A stretch of 64,000 nt of DNA from assembly GCF_028649435.1 (NCBI RefSeq), contig NZ_JAQSIN010000006.1; one strand, written 5' to 3'. Shown here piece after piece: positions 26,952 to 35,628 of this stretch. Within the stretch, counting starts at the first letter, position 1. Each line of letters begins with the position of its first letter. This stretch comes from Curvibacter microcysteis. Lineage in GTDB: Bacteria > Pseudomonadota > Gammaproteobacteria > Burkholderiales > Burkholderiaceae_C. The notes beneath the pieces are model-generated. The model made no database searches. It was not told the origin of the DNA and saw only the letters and a list, made by a program, of their open reading frames with translations. The translations under genes were made by a program, and so were the position numbers.

Positions 26952-27884
26952 TTGACGTCGCCCCATCTGCTCCCGCCTCTCAAGCCCCTGCCTATGAAGG
27001 ACAGGGTGTCGATGATCTTCATCCAATACGGTCAAATCGACGTGTTGGATGGCGCCTTCGTCGTGATCGACAAGAACGGGGTTCGCACCCACATTCCTGT
27101 GGGCTCAGTTGCCTGCCTCATGCTGGAGCCGGGCACCCGTGTTTCGCACGCCGCCGTGCACCTGGCTTCGACGGTGGGTACTTTGTTGGTCTGGGTCGGT
27201 GAATCGGGAGTGCGCCTCTATGCCAGCGGCCAACCCGGAGGAGCGCGTGCTGACCGACTGCTTTACCAGGCCAAACTGGCTTTGGATGACGAATTGCGGC
27301 TCAAGGTGGTGCGCAAGATGTATGCGCTGCGTTTTCAGGAAGAGCCGCCTGCGAAGCGCAGTGTGGAGCAACTACGCGGCATTGAAGGTGCCCGCGTGCG
27401 CGAAACCTATAAGTTGCTTGGACGTCAATATGGTGTGAATTGGAAGGCCCGTGACTACGATCAGCAGGCGTGGGATGCGGCTGACATCCCCAACCGCTGC
27501 CTGTCTGCCGCCACGTCGTGCCTGTACGGCATCACAGAGGCCGCTGTTCTGGCGGCCGGCTACGCACCTGCGGTGGGCTTCATCCATACCGGGAAGCCCT
27601 TGTCTTTTGTTTACGACGTGGCCGACTTGTTCAAGTTCGACACCGTGGTCCCTCTGGCCTTCAAGATTGCGGCTCAGGCGCCAGAGTTTCCTGAGCGTCA
27701 GGTGCGCTTGGCTTGTCGGGATTTGTTTCGGAGCAGCAAACTGTTAGGCAAGATCATCCCCACCATTGAAGAAGTGTTGGCGGCGGGCGGCGTGCAGCCG
27801 CCTGAAGCGCCTGTTGAATCGGTGCCGCCAGCCATTCCCAATCCGGCAGGGCTGGGCGAGGCGGGTCACCGCGTGCAAGGCTGA
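26952..27884 (+). CDS. cas1: CRISPR integrase Cas1 (type I-E)
   Basis: Spacer integrase acting with Cas2. 310 residues if started at TTG 26952, directly after the casE stop. This start is preferred because the translation then contains LLPPLKPLPMKDRVSM, a segment conserved at the start of Cas1e proteins and lost from the later ATGs at 26994 and 27012. Metal ligands are present as the Glu in GARVRETYKLLG and the His and Asp in HTGKPLSFVYDVADLFKFD. The C-terminal Pro-rich tail (about 25 residues) is typical. No good ribosome binding site precedes the TTG, so re-initiation after casE is likely. Confidence 0.94.
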   Translation: MTSPHLLPPLKPLPMKDRVSMIFIQYGQIDVLDGAFVVIDKNGVRTHIPVGSVACLMLEPGTRVSHAAVHLASTVGTLLVWVGESGVRLYASGQPGGARADRLLYQAKLALDDELRLKVVRKMYALRFQEEPPAKRSVEQLRGIEGARVRETYKLLGRQYGVNWKARDYDQQAWDAADIPNRCLSAATSCLYGITEAAVLAAGYAPAVGFIHTGKPLSFVYDVADLFKFDTVVPLAFKIAAQAPEFPERQVRLACRDLFRSSKLLGKIIPTIEEVLAAGGVQPPEAPVESVPPAIPNPAGLGEAGHRVQG

Positions 27885-27905
27885 GTTCTTGAAGAGGGCA
27901 AACGC

Positions 27906-28205
27906 TTGGCATTTTTGACCGTCGTCACGGAGAGCGTGCCACCGCGCTTGCGTGGCCGCCTGGCTATCTGGTTGCTTGAAGTCAGAGCAGGCGTCTACAT
28001 CGGCGACGTATCACGACGCACCCGCGAAATGATCTGGGAGCAGCTGTCTGCAGGCCATGAGGCTGGTAACGTGGTCATGGCCTGGGCCAGCCAAAACGAG
28101 TCGGGCTATGAATTTCAAACTCTGGGGGTGAGCCGGCGTGTGCCTGTCGAGTTTGATGGCCTGAACCTCGTTGCTTTTCACCCCGAAAATCAGGCCGATC
28201 TTTAA
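27906..28205 (+). CDS. cas2: CRISPR-associated Cas2 (type I-E)
   Basis: Structural partner of Cas1 in spacer integration. 99 residues from TTG 27906 with GAGGG about 9 bases upstream. The sequence TVVTESVPPRLRGRLAIWLLE followed by VRAGVYIGDVS is close to the E. coli Cas2 pattern, with the later GNVVMAWASQNESGYEFQTLG segment. Both cas1 and cas2 use TTG starts, which may keep adaptation proteins low. The first repeat of array 2 is 65 bases downstream. Confidence 0.95.
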   Translation: MAFLTVVTESVPPRLRGRLAIWLLEVRAGVYIGDVSRRTREMIWEQLSAGHEAGNVVMAWASQNESGYEFQTLGVSRRVPVEFDGLNLVAFHPENQADL

Positions 28206-28270
28206 CAATTTATTCGGTAGGAATGAGTGACTCCGATTTTCCTTTTAGGATCAAGGAGTTACGTTAAGGG
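28206..28270 (+). promoter_or_regulatory. Leader of CRISPR array 2 with IHF-type site
   Basis: Contains GATCAA-GGAG-TTA at 28249-28261 (one mismatch to the IHF consensus), 9 bases before repeat 1, inside a block TTTTCCTTT..ATCAAGGA shared with the array 1 leader. It directly follows cas2, so the array may also be co-transcribed with the cas operon. Confidence 0.65.
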
Positions 28271-31200
28271 GTGTTCCCCACGCACGTGGGGATGAACCGG
28301 ACCCCGTCGAACGCAAGGCCGATTTGCTCGCGTGTTCCCCACGCACGTGGGGATGAACCGCCGGTTTTGAACGAGCTTGGCGCCAATGTCAAGTGTTCCC
28401 CACGCACGTGGGGATGAACCGTTCACAGCCTTCTTCGCTTCCAGCGTGCGCGAGTGTTCCCCACGCACGTGGGGATGAACCGCCATGCACAGGCAGGCGA
28501 GGACTGATGCACCGGTGTTCCCCACGCACGTGGGGATGAACCGCGGCCAGGACGGCAGCCCCCGACCCCACTGAAGTGTTCCCCACGCACGTGGGGATGA
28601 ACCGGACGGCATCCAGCTGATCCCGGTCAGCGAGGTGTGTTCCCCACGCACGTGGGGATGAACCGGCGGCCAATGAGCACGCGCACAGCGCCCCCGGGTG
28701 TTCCCCACGCACGTGGGGATGAACCGGCCCGCACGCTTGACGTGCCCCTTAACCCACAGTGTTCCCCACGCACGTGGGGATGAACCGCCCCGCATTTTGG
28801 GTGCCCCAGGCCTGGACACGTGTTCCCCACGCACGTGGGGATGAACCGAAAGCTGCCGCCGTCGCCTCCGAACGTGCCAGGTGTTCCCCACGCACGTGGG
28901 GATGAACCGCATTCGCCGCTGTGGTACCTGCAGCCGAGGGCGTGTTCCCCACGCACGTGGGGATGAACCGGGCTCATCAATCACTTTGAGCTTTGCGGTG
29001 TCGTGTTCCCCACGCACGTGGGGATGAACCGTACCCCGGCAATTCTCAGACTGGACTGCCGGTGTGTTCCCCACGCACGTGGGGATGAACCGCTGCGCCA
29101 CCAGGTGGTGGTGGACCTGTGCCTGTGTTCCCCACGCACGTGGGGATGAACCGCCCGCGACCAGCCCCCGGTTCTCAGATGCCCAGTGTTCCCCACGCAC
29201 GTGGGGATGAACCGGGATTGGGCTAGGTCTTTCATGGCATGGCCTCGTGTTCCCCACGCACGTGGGGATGAACCGAGTGCGACACGAATAAGTTACGGGG
29301 CGGCACAGTGTTCCCCACGCACGTGGGGATGAACCGCGGCACGACGTTGACCTTGCCAGCCGACGTACGTGTTCCCCACGCACGTGGGGATGAACCGCGG
29401 GTCGCGTTGCCGGTGAAGCCCGAGAAGGTGTGTTCCCCACGCACGTGGGGATGAACCGATGGTCATAGGTCAGGATGCCGGTTTGCTGCAGTGTTCCCCA
29501 CGCACGTGGGGATGAACCGAGGGTGAGGGTCATGGCATGGCCTCACCCATAGTGTTCCCCACGCACGTGGGGATGAACCGCACGGCAGACGCCGTATCGA
29601 TCGGCTGATCAGCGTGTTCCCCACGCACGTGGGGATGAACCGTCTTCACGCTGGACGAGTCAACACTCTCAGGCGTGTTCCCCACGCACGTGGGGATGAA
29701 CCGCGGGTCAAAGTGCTCGCGGGCCTCAGCCACGCGTGTTCCCCACGCACGTGGGGATGAACCGTACATCCACACAATAGCCAATGGCGGTCGTAAGTGT
29801 TCCCCACGCACGTGGGGATGAACCGCTGAACCGGATGGTCTTTTAATTTGTACCACCGTGTTCCCCACGCACGTGGGGATGAACCGCTGGCGCGCTCGGC
29901 CGTGGGCCTGGCGCTGGCGTGTTCCCCACGCACGTGGGGATGAACCGCCGCCTGACCATGGGCCTGCGCCGCACCTCCAGTGTTCCCCACGCACGTGGGG
30001 ATGAACCGGAGGGCGCCCATGGCTAACGGACACGGAGGCCGTGTTCCCCACGCACGTGGGGATGAACCGCCCTCGCTCACATCACACAGGCGCACCCACT
30101 TGTGTTCCCCACGCACGTGGGGATGAACCGTGAGCACGGGGGCGATCTGAATGCCGCAATCCGTGTTCCCCACGCACGTGGGGATGAACCGCAAAGCTCG
30201 ATCACATCGAGAAAGAGGTTAGCGTGTTCCCCACGCACGTGGGGATGAACCGCCCCTTTCGGGGCCTGTTGTCACTCTGGAAACGTGTTCCCCACGCACG
30301 TGGGGATGAACCGGTCAGCGGGTTGTACTCGGCTGCGCGTGACATGTGTTCCCCACGCACGTGGGGATGAACCGCACGCAGCCGGGCATTCTGAGTCGGT
30401 GTCCATGTGTTCCCCACGCACGTGGGGATGAACCGCGCGCGCTGCTCGCCGCCGGCCTGCTGGACGCGTGTTCCCCACGCACGTGGGGATGAACCGGGCC
30501 TTCTGTCTCCGCTTCAGGAGTTTCAGCGGTGTTCCCCACGCACGTGGGGATGAACCGTCTGTGCCTACAGAAAGACCGGGGGTCGAACGTGTTCCCCACG
30601 CACGTGGGGATGAACCGTCTTCTTGTTCGGGGACTTGGGAGGCGTCGAAGTGTTCCCCACGCACGTGGGGATGAACCGATCTGGTGGATCGGTGCGCCCT
30701 GGTCGCCGGCGTGTTCCCCACGCACGTGGGGATGAACCGCGCATCCAGGGCGAGGCAGCATCGACGCCAAAGTGTTCCCCACGCACGTGGGGATGAACCG
30801 AAATCAGCTACCCCCAGGCGCCCGCCGCGCTGGTGTTCCCCACGCACGTGGGGATGAACCGGCGATCTGCAGCCCGGCACGCCGGTGCGAGTGGTGTTCC
30901 CCACGCACGTGGGGATGAACCGTTCGCCATTGCCGACGACGTGGGCGAGTTCTTGTGTTCCCCACGCACGTGGGGATGAACCGCTGGTGCCGGTGCAGCC
31001 GACGGTGAATATGAAGTGTTCCCCACGCACGTGGGGATGAACCGTAACCTCAGGCGACTTGGCAGCGTTTACCGGTGTGTTCCCCACGCACGTGGGGATG
31101 AACCGGTGTGGAGGATTCGCAGATCACCCGTCAGCTGGTGTTCCCCACGCACGTGGGGATGAACCGGCCCTGACCAAAACAGCCCAAGAGGTGCGTGAGT

Positions 31201-31654
31201 GTTCCCCACGCACGTGGGGATGAACCGCGGGACGTTTTCACGCTCCAGCTTGACCTAGGGTGTTCCCCACGCACGTGGGGATGAACCGCCGGTGGCGATG
31301 TGGACCGCACTGAGCCCGATGTGTTCCCCACGCACGTGGGGATGAACCGAGAAAACCGTTTTTCAAGCACGTAAGACAACCGTGTTCCCCACGCACGTGG
31401 GGATGAACCGCACAAGCACGTCGAGCGGCGTGAGGCCGATGCGTGTTCCCCACGCACGTGGGGATGAACCGACGCCCCAGCTCGGAGCGAGCCCAGGACG
31501 CGCGTGTTCCCCACGCACGTGGGGATGAACCGCCGCATTTTTCTCCCACAGCGTCCACACCTGGGTGTTCCCCACGCACGTGGGGATGAACCGACTGGCA
31601 CCCGAAGCGGCATCTTGGCAAAGCCGTGTTCCCCACGCACGTGGGGATGAATCG
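28271..31654 (+). CRISPR. Type I-E CRISPR array 2: 56 repeats, 55 spacers
   Basis: 29-base repeats with a 61-base period. Two compensating exceptions were seen: a 33-base spacer before the repeat at 29614 and a 31-base spacer before the repeat at 30650. The stem is CCCCAC/GTGGGG as in array 1 but the loop is GCAC instead of GGGT. The leader is on the left, next to cas2. Only the last repeat (31626) is visibly degenerate (ATGAATCG end). Spacer 16 (29215-29246) and spacer 21 (29520-29551) share 15 consecutive bases. Large size and near-identical repeats suggest recent activity. Confidence 0.98.
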
Positions 31655-31989
31655 CTGCGCATCGACACGCGTGGCCGCTTCGAAGAGGGGCTTGAGTGAC
31701 ATGGCGGCCAGCCGTGTATGCAATGACCGCATCAGGGCCGTGGCCAGTTGCGTTCGCCGCGAGGATGTTCTGCATAGAACGGGCGTTGCCCTCCGCCTTA
31801 CGGGCGTTGCGGTGGGCTCTTGGCTTTTGCGGTAATTCGGGGACAACTCGTTCAGCTAGCAATGTGTTTGTTTCCGCAGTGCGCCCCCAATATTCGAGGA
31901 GTGAGTAGAGGCTCAAGGACCTCAGCACCACTGCCAGAGCCCAAATGAAACACACCTGAAAGGCGATCTCCGGGAGCTGCGTGATGTGC
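31655..31989. other. Intergenic stretch after CRISPR array 2; no recognised gene
   Basis: A minus-strand open frame starting near 32042 runs through this stretch and on into the array; its first part (PEIAFQVCFIWALAVVL and onward) includes a hydrophobic segment, but no family was recognised and the frame ends only inside the repeats. A plus-strand frame (31696-31908) is its shadow or vice versa. It may be the remnant of a gene interrupted by array growth or a rearrangement. Confidence 0.3.
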
Positions 31990-32064
31990 TTGAGGGGCCT
32001 TCGGATCTTTAGATAAATTTTCAAATTGAGAATCATTCGCATTAGAATTTGAGAATGATTCCTA
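31990..32064 (+). promoter_or_regulatory. Promoter and tandem Fur-type boxes of the TonB receptor gene
   Basis: A TTGAGG (31990-31995), 16-base spacer, GATAAA promoter is followed by two 7-1-7 Fur-like sites: TGAGAATCATTCGCA (32027-32041) and TGAGAATGATTCCTA (32050-32064), the second overlapping the start codon. Iron-dependent repression is the expected control for this receptor type. Confidence 0.65.
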
Positions 32065-34271
32065 TTTCAAATCAACCAACTCCGCCATCCACCAGGCTGC
32101 GCACCCGTCCTTCTCCCTCCGCTCAGGCCGTGCAGCTGGCTCTGGTGGCCTTGGCCTGGGGCACGGCGGCGCCGGCGGGGTGGGCGCAGACGAGCTCGGT
32201 GGCCGCGTCGGCTTCCGGGGCTCAGCCCAGCTTGCGCGAGGTCCACATCAAAGAGGCGCCCGACACGGCCACCGAGGGCACGGGCGCGTACTCGGTGCGC
32301 TCGGCGTCCACGGCCACGCGGCTGGACCTGTCGCTGCGCGACACGCCGCAGTCGGTCAGCGTCATCACCCGCTCGCAGATGGACGACTTTGGCCTGCGCA
32401 ACGCCAACGAGGTGTTGGAGATGGCCACGGGCATCAACGTCGAGCGCATCGAGACCGACCGCACCTACTACTCGGCGCGCGGCTTTGATGTCACCAATTT
32501 CCAGGTTGACGGCCTGGGCCTGCCTTTCACCAACGGCGGGCAGGATGGTGACCTGGACACGGCGATTTACGACCGGGTGGAGGTGCTGCGCGGCGCCAAC
32601 GGGCTGATGTCGTCAACGGGCAACCCGTCGGCCACGATCAACTTTGTGCGCAAGCGGCCCACGTCCGAATTCCAGGCGCGCACCGGCCTCACCTTGGGCA
32701 GCTGGAACCAGCGCCGGGTCGATGCCGATGTGGCTGGCCCGCTCAACGAGGCCGGCACGGTGCGCGGCCGCCTGGTGCTGGCCGACGAGAACAAAAACAG
32801 CTACCTGGACCGCTATTCGCTGCACAAACAGGTGTTTTCAGGGCTGATCGAGGCCGATCTGGGCGCGGGCACGCGGGTGACCGGTGGCGTGGCCTACCAA
32901 AAGAACAACCCGCGCGGCAGCATGTGGGGCGCCTTGCCACTGTTCAACAGCGATGGCTCGGCCACGAATTACGCGGTCTCCACCAGCACCTCCGCCAACT
33001 GGTCGTATTGGGACACCTCGGACACGCGCCAGTTTGTCGAGCTGAACCAGGCCCTGGGCCAGGGCTGGTCGCTCAAGGCGGCCTTCAACCACCGCGTGCT
33101 GCGCTCCGAGGGCAATCTGTTCTACGCCTACGGCACGCCCAACGCCAGCACGGGTTTGGGCCTGTTCAGCTACCCGTCGTACTTCCGCAGTGCTGAAAAG
33201 CAGAACGTGCTCGACGTCTACGCCAGTGGCCCCTTGGCCCTGGCGGGCCGCCAGCATGAGCTGGTGCTGGGGGGCAGCAGTGCGCGCAGTGACATGCGCC
33301 AACTCTCGCTCTACGGCAACGACATCGGCACGGCCTTGCCTGCGCTGTCGCAGTGGACGGGCCAGTACACCATGCCGAGTTTTGACGCCTCGTCCAACCA
33401 GGCCGACTTTGTGATTCGCCGCCAAAGCCTGTACGCCACGGTGCGCTGGAACCTCAGCGACCGGCTCAAGCTGATCACCGGCGCCAACGTGACCCAGATC
33501 GAGAGCACTGGGCAAAACTACGGCGTGGCGCACCGCTACAACCAGACCAAGGCGTCGCCTTACCTGGGCGGCACCTACGCGTTGGACGCGCAGCACTCGC
33601 TGTACGCCAGCTACGCGGGCATCTTCAACCCGCAGACCCAGATGGGCGCCAACCTGCAGCCGCTGGCACCGGTGCAGGGGCGCAACCTGGAGGGCGGCAT
33701 CAAGGGCGAGTGGCTGGACAAGCGCCTGAATGCTTCCGCCAGCGTGTTCCGCACCCAGCAAAAGAACACCGCTGAAGCCACCAGCACCTATGTGGGCAAC
33801 ACCTTGGTGTACCGCGGCGTGGACGCCACCTCCACCGGTGTCGAGCTGGACGTGGCCGGCCGCATCCGCCCCGACTGGGAGCTGAGCGCGGGCTACACCC
33901 ACATGCGCATCCGCGACGACCAGACCGGTGCCGCCGCGCGCACCTATGTGCCGCGCCAAACCCTGCGCCTGGCCAGCACCGTGCGGGTGCCCCAGGTGCC
34001 GGGCCTGAAGGTGGGGGCCAACCTGCGCTGGCAGGGCGACATCTGGCGTGACCAAGGTGCGACCACGGCCTCGGGCCAGGCCATCGTCACGCGCCAACCG
34101 GCCTATGCCTTGCTGGGCCTGATGGCGCGCTACGACATCAACCGCCAGTGGAGCGCCACGCTCAACATCAACAACCTGACGGACCGCAAATACATCAACA
34201 GCCTGTACTGGGCCCAGGGCTATTACGGCGCGCCGCGCAACGTGAATGTGGGGCTGCAATGGCAGTACTGA
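32055..34271 (+). CDS. TonB-dependent siderophore receptor
   Basis: Outer-membrane receptor importing a ferric siderophore with TonB energy. 738 residues from ATG 32055. A signal peptide (hydrophobic core LALVALAWGTAAPAGWAQ) ends near residue 45. The plug domain starts with RDTPQSVSVITRSQMDDFG, followed by GINVERIETDRTYYSARGF and the QVDGLGLPF loop, typical of ferrichrome/pyoverdine-type receptors. The beta-barrel ends in VNVGLQWQY with the terminal aromatic residue. No N-terminal FecA-like signalling domain and no adjacent sigma/anti-sigma pair is seen, so Fur alone probably controls it. Confidence 0.92.
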   Translation: MIPISNQPTPPSTRLRTRPSPSAQAVQLALVALAWGTAAPAGWAQTSSVAASASGAQPSLREVHIKEAPDTATEGTGAYSVRSASTATRLDLSLRDTPQSVSVITRSQMDDFGLRNANEVLEMATGINVERIETDRTYYSARGFDVTNFQVDGLGLPFTNGGQDGDLDTAIYDRVEVLRGANGLMSSTGNPSATINFVRKRPTSEFQARTGLTLGSWNQRRVDADVAGPLNEAGTVRGRLVLADENKNSYLDRYSLHKQVFSGLIEADLGAGTRVTGGVAYQKNNPRGSMWGALPLFNSDGSATNYAVSTSTSANWSYWDTSDTRQFVELNQALGQGWSLKAAFNHRVLRSEGNLFYAYGTPNASTGLGLFSYPSYFRSAEKQNVLDVYASGPLALAGRQHELVLGGSSARSDMRQLSLYGNDIGTALPALSQWTGQYTMPSFDASSNQADFVIRRQSLYATVRWNLSDRLKLITGANVTQIESTGQNYGVAHRYNQTKASPYLGGTYALDAQHSLYASYAGIFNPQTQMGANLQPLAPVQGRNLEGGIKGEWLDKRLNASASVFRTQQKNTAEATSTYVGNTLVYRGVDATSTGVELDVAGRIRPDWELSAGYTHMRIRDDQTGAAARTYVPRQTLRLASTVRVPQVPGLKVGANLRWQGDIWRDQGATTASGQAIVTRQPAYALLGLMARYDINRQWSATLNINNLTDRKYINSLYWAQGYYGAPRNVNVGLQWQY

Positions 34272-34296
34272 CGCTCCGGGTCGGAGGGCAGTGCTG

Positions 34297-35628
34297 ATGC
34301 GCGCCGCCCTGGTGGCCTTGCACCGCTGGGTGGGTTTGGGCATGGCCGTGTTCCTGGTCGTGGCCGGCCTGACCGGGGCGGTGATCTCCTGGGACCACGA
34401 ACTCGATGAGTGGCTCAACCCGCACTTGAACCAGGCCCCGGGGCGCGGGCCAGCCGCCCCGGCCTTGCAGTGGGTGGCCGAGATCGAGCGCCGTCACCCG
34501 CAGGTACAGGTCAGCTATGTGCCACTGGCGGCCGAGCCCGGCCATGCCCTGGCCTTTGGGGTTGAGCCCCGCGCCAACCCGGCCACGGGGGGCTTGTACG
34601 AGCCCGGCTTCAACCAGGTCTTCATCGATCCCGTCACCGGGGCTGAGCTGGGGCGGCGCCAGTGGGGCGCGGTTTGGCCGCTGGGGCGCGAGAACCTGGT
34701 GTCCTTCCTGTACGTGCTGCACTACAGCCTGCACCTGCCGGCTTGGGGTGGCATCGACCGTTGGGGCGTGTGGCTGATGGGCGTGGTGGCGGTGTTCTGG
34801 ACGGTGGACTGCTTCACGGGCTTCTACCTCACGCTGCCGCCCGCGCGCCGGGCCGCCAAGTTGGTGGCCTCTGGGGCCCGCCGCGCGGCGGGCAAGGCCC
34901 CCACCTCGACGGCGGACTTGGGTGCCAAGTCCTGGTGGGCGCGTTGGCAGCCGGCGTGGCGCGTGCGTTGGCAGGGCGGGGCCAGCAAGCTCAACTTTGA
35001 CCTGCACCGCGCGGGCAGCCTGTGGACCTGGGCGCTGCTGTTCATCCTGGCCTTCACGGCGTTTTCGCTCAACCTGTACCGCGAGGTGTTTTTCCCGGTG
35101 ATGTCGCTGGTGTCCGAGGTCACGCCCACGCCATTCGAGCAGCGCACGCCCTCGGCGCAAGCGGGCGGCATCGTGCCCCGCTGGGGCCATGCCCAGGTGG
35201 TGCAGGCGGCCCAGGCCCAGGCGGCCGAACGGGGCTGGACCGAGCCGGTGGGCGCGCTCTACCACGCCAGTGCCTATGGCCTGTACGGCGTGCAGTTCTT
35301 CCGGCCCGAAGATGGGCACGGCGCGGGTGGCGTGGGCCACCGCACCTTGTTCATCGATTCCGGGGATGGGCGCGTGCTGGGTCAGCGCGTGCCCTGGGAG
35401 GGCACGGCCGCGGACCTGTTTGTGCAGGCGCAGTTTCCGCTGCATTCGGGCCGCATCCTGGGCTTGCCGGGGCGCATCCTGATCTCGGTCATGGGCCTGG
35501 TGGTGGCCATGCTCAGCCTCACTGGCGTGCTGATCTGGTGGCGCAAGCACCGCGCTCGGCGGGCGCCGGCCCTGCTCAAGGCCCGGCCCGCCGCGCAGGC
35601 TCTCACAGCGCGTGGGTCACGAGCTTGA
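34297..35628 (+). CDS. PepSY-associated transmembrane protein (iron-regulated, putative siderophore reductase-like)
   Basis: 443 residues from ATG 34297 with GGAGGG 8 bases upstream. Starts MRAALVALHRWVGLGMAVFL, the His-containing first helix of PepSY_TM proteins. Further membrane segments lie near 185-205 (VWLMGVVAVFWTVDCFTGFYL), 250-270 and 400-420. Periplasmic PepSY regions separate them. Such proteins sit next to TonB receptors and are thought to reduce ferric siderophores in the periplasm or inner membrane; this is a family-level inference. It lies 25 bp after the receptor gene in the same operon. Its last 26 bases overlap the convergent acyl-CoA synthetase/GNAT gene. Confidence 0.85.
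   Translation: MRAALVALHRWVGLGMAVFLVVAGLTGAVISWDHELDEWLNPHLNQAPGRGPAAPALQWVAEIERRHPQVQVSYVPLAAEPGHALAFGVEPRANPATGGLYEPGFNQVFIDPVTGAELGRRQWGAVWPLGRENLVSFLYVLHYSLHLPAWGGIDRWGVWLMGVVAVFWTVDCFTGFYLTLPPARRAAKLVASGARRAAGKAPTSTADLGAKSWWARWQPAWRVRWQGGASKLNFDLHRAGSLWTWALLFILAFTAFSLNLYREVFFPVMSLVSEVTPTPFEQRTPSAQAGGIVPRWGHAQVVQAAQAQAAERGWTEPVGALYHASAYGLYGVQFFRPEDGHGAGGVGHRTLFIDSGDGRVLGQRVPWEGTAADLFVQAQFPLHSGRILGLPGRILISVMGLVVAMLSLTGVLIWWRKHRARRAPALLKARPAAQALTARGSRA

Noticed and set aside
28221..28235. Second match to the pseudo-spacer (TGAGTGA) in the array 2 leader
   Set aside because: Only 7 bases match and the flank is GAA, not AAG; expected by chance.
28259..31846. Open frames through array 2 encoding repeated HPHVRGEH-like peptides
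   Set aside because: Same artefact of repeats in a 61-base period.
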